A stretch of DNA of 64,000 nucleotides from Bacteriovoracaceae bacterium (lineage in GTDB: Bacteria; Bdellovibrionota; Bacteriovoracia; Bacteriovoracales; Bacteriovoracaceae). The notes under the pieces are model-generated. The model worked only from the letters and a program-made list of their open reading frames with translations. It was not told the DNA's origin and searched no databases. The stretch spans positions 1 to 64,000 of the forward strand of contig JABIHA010000084.1 of the NCBI GenBank assembly GCA_018649885.1, written 5' to 3'. Below, one piece after another: positions 1 to 7,600 of the stretch (position 1 is its first letter; the number at the start of each line of letters is the position of its first letter). The position numbers and the translations under genes were made by a program.

Positions 1-240
1 AGGTCCTGGTTTTTTAGGTCCTGGTTTCTTAGGTCCTGGTTTCTTAGGTCCTGGTTTCTTAGGTCCTGGCTTTTTAGGTCCTGGTTTCTTAGGCCCTGGT
101 TTCTTTGGTCCTGGTTTCTTAGGTCCTGGTTTCTTTGGTCCTGGTTTCTTAGGCCCTGGCTTCTTTGGTCCTGGTTTCTTAGGTCCTGGTTTCTTAGGTC
201 CTGGTTTCTTAGGCCCTGGTTTCTTAGGTCCTGGATGTTT
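1..240 (-). repeat. 15-bp minisatellite encoding KKPGP units
   Basis: Sixteen head-to-tail 15-bp units of the type aggtcctggtttctt (plus strand) differ by only one or two bases each. Read on the minus strand, in frame with the Cys-repeat protein, they encode KKPGP or close variants; the unit at 226-240 reads KHPGP. The array continues past the left edge. Near-identity at the DNA level favours copy-number change by slippage, and the 15-bp period keeps the frame. Confidence 0.95.
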
Positions 241-1770
241 AGGCTTATGCTTTTTCACACAAGTGCCGTGGTGACTAGACCACTTATAACCTGGCTTACA
301 AGAAATATTTTTCTTCTTCTTAGGCTTGTAGTTAGGTACACATCTGTTTTTCCCTGGAGAGTAATGGTAACCGGCGCTACAAGTTTTTTTGTATGTCTTT
401 CTAACACATCTGTTTTGTGAGTAATTCCATTTGTATCCAGCGCTACAGTGCTTTCTAGCTCTTTCACATCTTCTGGTGTGGCTATCCCAATACTTACCAG
501 CACCACAATACCTTGATGTTCGGACACATCTTCCTTTGGACTTACTGTAATATTGACCAGCAGAACAATACTTATGATTAGATACACATCTATTTTTTGA
601 ATAACTCCAGTGTCTTCCTATTGAACAAGTCTTTCCAACCCACTCACATCTCTTGGAGTACCAATTGTATTTTTGGCCATAATTGCAAGTATAAGGCTGT
701 CTTACACATCTATTGTAGTAGCCATCCCACTTGTAATTTTGTGGACATCTGTATGAGCCAGCTCTAACACATCTATAAAGAAAGTGATCATAGTATGTTC
801 CAGCAGGACAGTAGATTCCACTTGGAAGCCACCAAACTCTACATCTGCCTGAGTCCCAATCGTAATAGGTTCCTTTTCCACAAATAGATCCTCTTTCTTG
901 TACGCAGTAGCCCATTGTGGAGTCATAGTAGTAGCCCCTTGGACAAAGGTAACCTCTAGAAACTCTTTGATCTACATTTACTTGAAGTTGTTTGAAAATC
1001 TCTTGGGTATAATAGGCATCGTATTCGTCATACTCGTCGTATAGTTCCTCATCTTTTGAAGCTTTTACTATAAATTTAAATACACCTTCTTCAGTAGGTG
1101 TTCCGTATAGCTCAAGAGATTTACCAGCGTTGTATTGATAAAGCTCAAGTCCAGTTGGAACGTTACCATCATAAAAAGAAAGTTTAAGTTCACTGTAGTC
1201 ATCATTTTCTAAACTAATTTCTGAAGTGTAGTGGCTGCCTACTCTTGCACCACTAATATGATAATCACTCTTTATTTTAGGTGTGTCGTAGTCGTCTTCG
1301 TCAACATTTGAGTAAAGACAAACATACCCGCTTGTTAATTTTTCAAGTGGCTGCATATCCCAGCCTTGATTTTTTGTGCTCTTTGCTTGAAGAACAAAAC
1401 ACCATTTGCCCTGAAACATTGGAGAGCCGAATAAAATGGCCTTTGAACCATAAGTTCCTTCGAGCTCAAGTCCCACTGGGTGGTAAGGCTCTACAATAGT
1501 CCATTCAATTTCAGTAAATGATTCGGCACCGATGAGGCTGAATTCAATTTCAGTATCTTCACCATAGTTAAGGACGCCATCGTCTTGATTAAAATAAATA
1601 AAAGGTTTTTGTGAATAGTCGCTGTAGCTGTCAGCTACTGCTTGGAAGCTTTTAAAATCAAATCCACTTTGGACTAGTGAAATTGTTAAAAACCAAACTA
1701 AAAAATGTTTTCCAAATTGTAATAGTGGTTGAAACGGTTTTCTGGGCCACGGGCCCTTCTTTCTACTCAT
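1..1770 (-). CDS. Cys-repeat surface protein with Lys-Pro-Gly tail (C-terminus beyond window)
   Basis: The minus-strand frame is open from an ATG at 1770, preceded by AGGAG, to the left edge, giving at least 590 residues. A basic leader (MSRKKGPWPRK) and a hydrophobic stretch near residues 17-34 suggest export. Residues about 45-250 look like two putative Ig/cadherin-like modules of the He_PIG kind, each with a G-L-E-L turn followed by G-S/T-P. Residues about 273-505 hold eleven units of about 22 residues with the pattern C-x2-G-x-(Y/W)-(Y/W)-x5-RC, such as CSAGQYYSKSKGRC. The last visible 85 residues are tandem KKPGP. I do not recognise the family. A secreted adhesin or envelope-binding protein is an inference. 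The gene stands alone, divergent from the tyrosinase. Confidence 0.85.
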   Translation of the reverse strand, partial: MSRKKGPWPRKPFQPLLQFGKHFLVWFLTISLVQSGFDFKSFQAVADSYSDYSQKPFIYFNQDDGVLNYGEDTEIEFSLIGAESFTEIEWTIVEPYHPVGLELEGTYGSKAILFGSPMFQGKWCFVLQAKSTKNQGWDMQPLEKLTSGYVCLYSNVDEDDYDTPKIKSDYHISGARVGSHYTSEISLENDDYSELKLSFYDGNVPTGLELYQYNAGKSLELYGTPTEEGVFKFIVKASKDEELYDEYDEYDAYYTQEIFKQLQVNVDQRVSRGYLCPRGYYYDSTMGYCVQERGSICGKGTYYDWDSGRCRVWWLPSGIYCPAGTYYDHFLYRCVRAGSYRCPQNYKWDGYYNRCVRQPYTCNYGQKYNWYSKRCEWVGKTCSIGRHWSYSKNRCVSNHKYCSAGQYYSKSKGRCVRTSRYCGAGKYWDSHTRRCERARKHCSAGYKWNYSQNRCVRKTYKKTCSAGYHYSPGKNRCVPNYKPKKKKNISCKPGYKWSSHHGTCVKKHKPKHPGPKKPGPKKPGPKKPGPKKPGPKKPGPKKPGPKKPGPKKPGPKKPGPKKPGPKKPGPKKPGPKKPGPKKPGPKKPGP

Positions 1771-2085
1771 GGTTGTTCTCCTCTCTCAAAGCTATTTTTA
1801 GCGTGTTCGGCGCTGAATGTTTGATCTTCCCTGTGTTTCTACTGACCGCGTCTTAATTATTATTTAATGTTGAATAAGTAAACAGGCCTCAAGGAGTACA
1901 GGGGCATAGGGGCCAATTGACAGAAAGTGTTAGAGAATCGGGGTCACAACTACCCCTAGCAGCATATACTTGTTACACAGCGTGCCGCGCATTATTAAGA
2001 AAGCATTAATTAGTAAGACTTTATGACTAACTGCATCAATTGTCTGATATGCATTCCTTGCACATAAAATAGGAAACGGTAGGTC
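1771..2085. promoter_or_regulatory. Divergent intergenic region
   Basis: This 315-bp non-coding gap lies between the divergent surface-protein gene (minus) and the tyrosinase gene (plus), so it must hold both promoters. It contains the AGGAG ribosome site of the minus-strand gene near 1780 and an AT-rich stretch at 1855-1880. I see no clear palindrome or RNA structure. Confidence 0.4.
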
Positions 2086-2991
2086 ATGAAATTTTTAATA
2101 TCAGCGAGTCTCCTCGCAATTAGCTTTTGGACTTTTAGCTCATATGCTGTCGTGGTTAGAAAAGATCAAGCAAACATGAGTAAATCAGAAAAGGCATTAT
2201 TCAAGAAGGCCTACCTGGCCTTGGCAGAAAATGGAACCTTGAGTGAATTTGTAAAAATTCACGCTAAAATGAAAGAATATAAAATGCACAGTCTAATGCT
2301 CTACCCTAATGGAAAGATCAAATGGTTTCCAAAAAATATTGAAAGGTTTCTTCCATGGCATAGGGCCCTACTCTCTGTCTTTGAAAGAGAACTACAAAAA
2401 ATTGAACCGGATGTAACAATTCCTTATTGGGATTGGTTGAAGGATCGTGAGATTCCCAAATGGTTGCTTGAGTTAAAACCAACTGGAGTCCTGACGGCGC
2501 CACAAAAAGATTGTTGTGATTTTTGCACTGTCAGAGAGCCTATTGTCATTAATAGATTTCCTGGAACACATCCATTAGCACATCACAAAGTTTCTAGAGC
2601 AAATACTTTGAGGATTGTTAATTCAACTTGGGGATATAAAAGATTTACAAAACATTTAGAAGGTCATCCCTTTGGGCCACACAATCATATTCATCTTTGG
2701 GTAGGAGGTAAGAAGAAAGGTAGAGTAGGAACGATGGCGGACGTAACAAAGGCCCCAGCAGATCCTATTTTTTGGTTGCATCACTCTATGATTGATAGGC
2801 TGTGGGCCATTTGGCAAAAAAATCCGGCGAATGTAAACAAAAAGCCAAACCTTAGAGAAGCTGAAGCAGTAATGGCGCCATTTTCTAAAAATGGTGATGA
2901 ACAAAGTGGCTTTCATACTAGTGAGAGCTCTAATGATATAGAAGACCTTGGCTACACCTACGATAATTTTAAAACAAAAAGTTGGAAATAA
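2086..2991 (+). CDS. Exported tyrosinase/catechol oxidase family protein
   Basis: This is a 301-residue type-3 dicopper oxidase with a Sec signal peptide (about residues 1-21, ending SSYA), so it probably acts in the periplasm or outside the cell. CuA motif: FLPWHR with H92, preceded by H59 in the FVKIH context. CuB motif: HNHIH (H199, H203) and DPIFWLHH (H232/H233), with PYWDW between the two sites. The second CuA histidine normally sits nine residues before the PWHR histidine. Here that place is Lys83, and the nearest other His is H68. A CCDFC cluster (143-147) is an extra. Members oxidise phenols to quinones, but the altered CuA site makes activity uncertain. The gene is monocistronic. Confidence 0.88.
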   Translation: MKFLISASLLAISFWTFSSYAVVVRKDQANMSKSEKALFKKAYLALAENGTLSEFVKIHAKMKEYKMHSLMLYPNGKIKWFPKNIERFLPWHRALLSVFERELQKIEPDVTIPYWDWLKDREIPKWLLELKPTGVLTAPQKDCCDFCTVREPIVINRFPGTHPLAHHKVSRANTLRIVNSTWGYKRFTKHLEGHPFGPHNHIHLWVGGKKKGRVGTMADVTKAPADPIFWLHHSMIDRLWAIWQKNPANVNKKPNLREAEAVMAPFSKNGDEQSGFHTSESSNDIEDLGYTYDNFKTKSWK

Positions 2992-3191
2992 TATGCTTAG
3001 TAACTAAATTTTTTAATCAACTTTTAAATTAAGGCCATATTTTGCATTAGTCGCAAAGCGTAGATTTTAGCATTAAAGAGCTCACTAATTTTTTACACGA
3101 TCAGTACAAGCAAAATAAGTTAAAAAAACATGAGCACCATTATGTTTTTCATAGAATGTACTTCATCCTTCATCAAAAATAGTTTTAAATT

Positions 3192-3205
3192 ATGATCAAA
3201 ATCAT
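3192..3205. promoter_or_regulatory. Candidate Crp/FNR-type site
   Basis: ATGAT-CAAA-ATCAT is a perfect 5-bp inverted repeat with a 4-bp spacer. It resembles the FNR/CRP consensus TTGAT-N4-ATCAA, differing only at the outermost base of each arm. It lies about 250 bp before the cytochrome oxidase operon, which would suit oxygen-linked control. No regulator gene is in the window. Confidence 0.3.
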
Positions 3206-3221
3206 TCTTTAAATTAAATGA

Positions 3222-3240
3222 TTACGTTTTTCAAACGTAA
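3222..3240. promoter_or_regulatory. Perfect 8-bp inverted repeat upstream of cox operon
   Basis: TTACGTTT and AAACGTAA are perfect complements separated by TTC. The element lies 17 bp after the FNR-like site and about 215 bp before coxB. There is no T-tract of the terminator kind, so an operator is the simpler reading. Confidence 0.4.
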
Positions 3241-3314
3241 ACTTCAAATGGTACAAATAAGAACAAGCTATAAACATCAGAGTTAAAAGTGATTCGCATC
3301 AAGGAAATGGATTG

Positions 3315-3434
3315 ATGGCAGCGTGTTGGTTTCCTCTTATTAATTTTTCCCGGGAAAAATGGATTTGTGAAGGAAGAAAAGTTTGTGCAACTCATCCTAA
3401 CGAAAATCATAATATTAATGGAATAAAAGTTTAA
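3315..3434 (+). CDS. Possible 39-residue ORF before coxB
   Basis: An ATG preceded by AAGGA (3301-3305, 9-nt spacing) opens a 39-codon frame containing a WICEGRKVC segment and ending at 3434, 21 bp before coxB. I recognise no family. It could be a leader peptide, a decayed gene or chance. The rest of the 2992-3455 gap holds only the two palindromes listed separately. Confidence 0.22.
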   Translation: MAACWFPLINFSREKWICEGRKVCATHPNENHNINGIKV

Positions 3435-3455
3435 TGGTTAAAAAGGAATATAGTC

Positions 3456-4145
3456 ATGCTTGATTGGATTGTCGGTTATATGCCGGAAAACATCGCTACA
3501 TTTGGTGAAGACATTGATTATGTAATTAATCTTATTGGTTACATCGTTTTTATCTGGTGGATACTAGCTGAAGGTGTTCTCTTTTATTTTCTGTTTAGTT
3601 CAAGGAAAAAAGAGGGAGTAAAAGCTACTTATGAAGATGGTAGCACTATGAAGGCCATGAGCTGGGTTTTAATTCCAGTGGTACTCGTCTTAGGCTTTGA
3701 TTTGTTTATTGATTATAAAAGTCACAGTGCTTGGGACAAAATAAAAATACAATTACCCAAGGCTGATGTTGTTTACAGAGTAATGGGACAGCAATTTGCC
3801 TGGACCTATACACACCCAGGAGTTGATGGGAAATTTGGGACAGGAGATGATTTTGAGCCTGACGATTTAGTCGTTCCCGTTCATCAAGTTGTTCACACTG
3901 TCATAAGTGCACTGGATGTTATTCACAGTCTTTGGATACCCAATCTACGTTTTAAGCAAGATTCTGTTCCCGGTAGGATTATCACGGGATGGTTTGAGGC
4001 TACCAAGACTGGGGACTATCCAATTGCATGCGCAGAACTTTGTGGAACAGGTCATGGAGTAATGGCATCAACACTAAAAGTTCTTGAAGCTGATGCTTAT
4101 AAAAGTTGGGTTGCTCAGCAATCTGCAGCAGCTTTAGCACAGTAA
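3456..4145 (+). CDS. coxB: Cytochrome c oxidase subunit II
   Basis: This 229-residue subunit accepts electrons from cytochrome c through the CuA centre. Two N-terminal membrane helices (about residues 20-45 and 65-90) are followed by the cupredoxin domain. All CuA ligands are visible: H157 (DVIHSLW), C192, E194, C196, H200 and M203 in CAELCGTGHGVM. There is no fused cytochrome c domain. A loop GKFGTGDD near residue 128 looks like an insertion and may bind calcium (inference). It is the first gene of a tightly packed operon, and coxA follows after 35 bp. Confidence 0.96.
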   Translation: MLDWIVGYMPENIATFGEDIDYVINLIGYIVFIWWILAEGVLFYFLFSSRKKEGVKATYEDGSTMKAMSWVLIPVVLVLGFDLFIDYKSHSAWDKIKIQLPKADVVYRVMGQQFAWTYTHPGVDGKFGTGDDFEPDDLVVPVHQVVHTVISALDVIHSLWIPNLRFKQDSVPGRIITGWFEATKTGDYPIACAELCGTGHGVMASTLKVLEADAYKSWVAQQSAAALAQ

Positions 4146-4180
4146 AACCAATATTAAACTTCTAAATTGAGGAATTTTTT

Positions 4181-5848
4181 ATGACAAGTCATCAGAGTAA
4201 TTTTTGGAATTATTATATTTTTTCCAAAGATCACAAAATGATCGCAAAACAGTATTTGATCACAGGCCTCATCATGGCACTGCTTGGTGGACTTATGGCC
4301 TATGTGTTTAGAATGCAATTGGCCTTTCCAGGCGAAGCTGTTCCTGGTTTTGGCGATGTTGATTCAGGAACCTATAACCAATTAATCACACTTCATGGAA
4401 CCATTATGGTTTTTTGGGTTGGGATGCCCATTTTACTGGGGGCGTTTGGTAACTTTTTAATACCTTTAATGATTGGTGCAGATGATATGGCTTTTCCGAC
4501 ATTAAATATGATGTCTTACTGGACTTTTTTTGTCAGTACTCTTGTTCTGCTTGCTTCATTTTTTGTGGAAGGAGGACCGGCTTCTTCGGGCTGGACTGCA
4601 TACCCACCACTTTCGGCAAGGCCTGAATATTCAGGTGTGATGTGGGGTATGAACTTATGGATCTTGGCAGTGGCCTTGGAATTTTTCTCAGTTTTAATGG
4701 GTGGTGTAAATTATCTAACGACTACTTTTAATATGAGAACCAAGGGAATGAAGTTTTCAAGGATGCCGATGTTTGTTTGGATGCAACTGGCAGCGACTGT
4801 GAATTTCATGTTCAGTGTGGGACCTCTGATTGCTGGAGCGTTGATGCTTCTCCTAGATAGAACTATTGGCACTTCATTTTTCGTACCAGATAAAGGTGGG
4901 GATCCTCTTTTATATCAACACCTTTTTTGGTTTTTTGGTCACCCTGAGGTGTATGTTCTATTACTTCCCTCTCTTGGTATTGTGGCTGAAATCATTCCTA
5001 CCTTTTCAAGAAAACCTCTTTTTGGTTACAAAATGATTTTGATTTCAACGGCATTTTCAAGTGTCCTGGCCTTTATGGTTTGGGCCCATCACCAGTTTAT
5101 AAGTGGAATGGACCCGAGAATGGCCATGCCATTTGGACTGCTGACTATTATTATCTCAGTGCCATTTGCAGTTGTTCTCTTCGCTTATATTGCAACCTTA
5201 TGGAAAGGCTCGATTACGTTTACAACTCCATTTCTGTTTGCCATTGCCATGATTGCGGAGTTTTTAATTGGTGGTGTTACAGGGATTATTAATGGTGCGG
5301 CAGCTGCTGATATTTACGTCCATGACACTTATTATGTTGTAAGTCACTTCCATTTTACACTGGTACCAATTACGATTTTTGGAATGCTGGCTGGTGTTTA
5401 TTATTGGTTTCCAAAATTCTTTGGAAGGATGATGAATGAAACACTTGGTAAAATCCACTTTTGGATAACTGCAATCACCTTTAACGTTATTTTCATTCCT
5501 CTACTTCAAATGGGAATGGGTGGGCATCAAAGAAGAATTCCAGATCCGACTGAATTTGAGTATCTAAAAGGTATGATGGGAATGCACAAAACAGCGACCA
5601 TCGCACTCATTATACTCCTAATAGCTCAAGCCTTCTTTATATTTAATTTCTTCTACTCAATGTATAAGGGGAAAAAGGCAGAAGCGAATCCTTGGAAATC
5701 TACAACACTTGAATGGGATGCACCGTCACCGCCAGTGGCTCATGGCAATTTTGAAGTTATACCAAAGGTTTATCGGGGTCCATATGAGTATAGCGTTCCT
5801 GGATGTAAGCAAGATTGGTCACCACAGTCGGCAGAAACTGTTAATTAA
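4181..5848 (+). CDS. coxA: Cytochrome c oxidase subunit I
   Basis: This is the 555-residue catalytic subunit of a haem-copper oxidase, with twelve expected membrane helices. Visible signatures are the haem a ligand in TLHGTIM; the CuB/Tyr-crosslink motif HPEVY (H254, E256, Y258), which marks an A1-like oxidase; CuB His pair H303-H304; and haem ligands in HDTYYVVSHFHF. The D-channel aspartate is kept (GADDMAFP). The K-channel lysine is not: the canonical PTGIKIF is PFAVVLF here, so the equivalent of Paracoccus T351 is F329 and that of K354 is V332. The RBS is GAGGAA. It should pair with the subunits encoded on either side. Confidence 0.96.
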   Translation: MTSHQSNFWNYYIFSKDHKMIAKQYLITGLIMALLGGLMAYVFRMQLAFPGEAVPGFGDVDSGTYNQLITLHGTIMVFWVGMPILLGAFGNFLIPLMIGADDMAFPTLNMMSYWTFFVSTLVLLASFFVEGGPASSGWTAYPPLSARPEYSGVMWGMNLWILAVALEFFSVLMGGVNYLTTTFNMRTKGMKFSRMPMFVWMQLAATVNFMFSVGPLIAGALMLLLDRTIGTSFFVPDKGGDPLLYQHLFWFFGHPEVYVLLLPSLGIVAEIIPTFSRKPLFGYKMILISTAFSSVLAFMVWAHHQFISGMDPRMAMPFGLLTIIISVPFAVVLFAYIATLWKGSITFTTPFLFAIAMIAEFLIGGVTGIINGAAAADIYVHDTYYVVSHFHFTLVPITIFGMLAGVYYWFPKFFGRMMNETLGKIHFWITAITFNVIFIPLLQMGMGGHQRRIPDPTEFEYLKGMMGMHKTATIALIILLIAQAFFIFNFFYSMYKGKKAEANPWKSTTLEWDAPSPPVAHGNFEVIPKVYRGPYEYSVPGCKQDWSPQSAETVN

Positions 5849-5862
5849 TAAGGAGTATTATA

Positions 5863-6444
5863 ATGAGCGCAAGTACAGCGACAAATACCGTAGAAACAGA
5901 ACCCATGTTAGCTCCCCATGGACGCTTGGGAATGTGGATGTTTTTGGCATCAGAAGTTGTCGTCTTTGGAGGACTTCTCGCATCTTATATCTTTGCAAGG
6001 TTAAGACATTCGAGCTGGGATGAATTTGCTTCACAAACTATGACTTCAATAGGATGTATCAATACTGTCCTTCTACTAACTTCAAGTTTATTTATTGTTC
6101 TCTCACATCACTGGGCCGAACGTAAGGATATTAAAAAATCTGGCAAATATATGTTGTGGGCCATTTTACTTGGAGTCTTATTTTTAGTTTTTAAAGGCTA
6201 TGAGTATCAACATGAATTCGCCAAGGGTATTACACCTCTGACGAACTTATTTTGGTCATACTATTTCTTTATCACTGGACTGCATGCTCTGCATATTGTG
6301 ATAGGGCTTGTTATAAATGCTTTAACGTTAAGGGAAATTAGAAAAGGGCAAAATCTCCAAAGAGTCGAAGTCGCAGGACTTTATTGGCACTTTGTAGATG
6401 TTGTTTGGATTTTTGTTTTCCCACTCTTTTATGTGGCTTCTTAA
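5863..6444 (+). CDS. coxC: Cytochrome c oxidase subunit III
   Basis: A 193-residue five-helix subunit III of the short bacterial type. It begins with a polar segment, then HGRLGMWMFLASEVVVFGG, the usual first-helix signature with its conserved Glu. The motif LHALHIVIG in helix 4 and the WHFVDVVWIFVFP end are typical of the family. It lies 14 bp after coxA with AAGGAG as RBS. A second, diverged subunit III gene lies two genes downstream. Confidence 0.94.
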   Translation: MSASTATNTVETEPMLAPHGRLGMWMFLASEVVVFGGLLASYIFARLRHSSWDEFASQTMTSIGCINTVLLLTSSLFIVLSHHWAERKDIKKSGKYMLWAILLGVLFLVFKGYEYQHEFAKGITPLTNLFWSYYFFITGLHALHIVIGLVINALTLREIRKGQNLQRVEVAGLYWHFVDVVWIFVFPLFYVAS

Positions 6445-6469
6445 CCTTTTGTAAAATGGAGACTGTGTT

Positions 6470-6769
6470 ATGTCATCTGATCAAGTAGATATGGGTCATC
6501 TCACCCCTAAAACATATACGATTATTTGGGCCATCCTATTGGGACTGCTCTTTTTAAGCCTCTTTGCTGGTATGGTAAAAAGTCCAGTACTCGCAACAGT
6601 AATGATTTTTGGTGTGGCGATTATTAAAGCAGTGATGGTGATGTTTTATTACATGCACCTGAAAGTTGAAATTGTGTATGTAAAAGTTGCTGTGCTTGCA
6701 GGGTTTTTGGCACTATTCTTTTTTGTCGTTGGGGTATATCCCGATGTTGTTGGGCAATTTAGCAAATGA
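6470..6769 (+). CDS. coxD: Cytochrome c oxidase subunit IV (small, caa3-type)
   Basis: A 99-residue membrane protein with three predicted helices, matching the bacterial COX4/prokaryotic subunit IV family in length and position. The motif AIIKAVMVMFYYMHLK is characteristic, with its KA...YMHLK core. Its role is structural. It overlaps the next gene by 4 bp (ATGA), which implies translational coupling. Confidence 0.88.
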   Translation: MSSDQVDMGHLTPKTYTIIWAILLGLLFLSLFAGMVKSPVLATVMIFGVAIIKAVMVMFYYMHLKVEIVYVKVAVLAGFLALFFFVVGVYPDVVGQFSK

Positions 6770-7359
6770 GTACAGCCGATCTTGAATTAAGGGAGCGGGC
6801 AATCGTTCCTAAAAATATGTTTGGACTAATATTGGCCCTTTGTGTAGAGGTGATGGTTTTTTCAGGGCTTCTCACTTCTTTTGTTGTTCTTAAGTACCAC
6901 CAAGTGGTGTGGCCACCTGTTGATCAGCCTAGGTTCCCGGTTTATGTAACAGCTATAAATACGCTAATTATAATTTTTTCTGGTATTGCTTGGAATCGAA
7001 TTTTTAAGTTTAAAGACAACGCAAACCGCGCTGAAGCTGCAAAATTTGCGTTGATTTCGGTTTTATTTATGATGACCTTTTTTGTTGTCCAAGGAGTTGA
7101 GTGGTTTATGCTTTTTAAGCATGGACTAACACTTTCTGATGGTGTGTATGGAGGGATCTTTTGCACTATCATTGGTTTTCATGCTGTACATGTAGTTATT
7201 GCTATAATCACCTTATTAATTACAAGAAATAAAATTTTAAATACAAATATCGATGACGTTAAGTTATTTGGATCAGATGGTATTTTGAATCTTGTCAGAC
7301 TTTACCTTTGGTTTGTTATTGGAGTGTGGCCTTGCATTTTTGCTATCGTATATTTCTAG
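6766..7359 (+). CDS. Second subunit III-like protein
   Basis: A 197-residue five-helix protein of the haem-copper oxidase subunit III family. It begins FGLILALCVEVMVFSGLL, with the conserved Glu in helix 1, and has GFHAVHVVI, like LHALHIVI in coxC. It is clearly diverged from the first subunit III at 5863. Its start overlaps the stop of subunit IV. Tandem subunit III genes in one operon suggest either a two-part subunit III or an assembly role. This is inferred from position, not shown. Confidence 0.87.
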   Translation: MSTADLELRERAIVPKNMFGLILALCVEVMVFSGLLTSFVVLKYHQVVWPPVDQPRFPVYVTAINTLIIIFSGIAWNRIFKFKDNANRAEAAKFALISVLFMMTFFVVQGVEWFMLFKHGLTLSDGVYGGIFCTIIGFHAVHVVIAIITLLITRNKILNTNIDDVKLFGSDGILNLVRLYLWFVIGVWPCIFAIVYF

Positions 7360-7559
7360 TCATTCTCATCTTACTACCCATTCAGGCAATTGCCTGCCCG
7401 TATTGCTTTTCTTCAAATGGCGAGGATTCCATAAAGGCATATATTGGAACCACCTTAGCTCTTATTGCTTTGCTGGTTGTATTATTTGGCAGTGTGGCCT
7501 TTTTTGTTTATAAGAATTATAAAAAGGCGCATTCAGTAGGTGAATCAAAAGAAGATTAG
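7332..7559 (+). CDS. Small CPYC membrane protein of the cox operon
   Basis: I place the start at TTG 7332, seven bases after GGAG (7321-7324); upstream codons in this frame lie inside the preceding gene. The 75-residue product starts with a signal peptide ending QAIA, then CPYCFSSNGED, one transmembrane helix (IGTTLALIALLVVLFGSVAFFV) and a basic tail. Small exported proteins with a CPxCF motif and one helix also occur beside oxidase genes in other phyla, from memory. A copper or redox role in oxidase assembly is plausible but unproven. It overlaps the preceding gene by 28 bp. Confidence 0.7.
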   Translation: MHFCYRIFLVILILLPIQAIACPYCFSSNGEDSIKAYIGTTLALIALLVVLFGSVAFFVYKNYKKAHSVGESKED

Positions 7560-7600
7560 CCTGCATCGTTAATTGCTGCGCCTTGTGGTTAAGGTGTGTG

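Noticed and set aside
1-240. Regular repeats that could suggest a CRISPR array
   Set aside because: The 15-bp units are contiguous with no spacers and keep an open reading frame encoding KKPGP, so this is a coding minisatellite.
255-587. A 110-codon minus-strand frame inside the first gene
   Set aside because: It is an out-of-frame shadow of the Cys-repeat gene, which is open through the whole stretch in a different frame.
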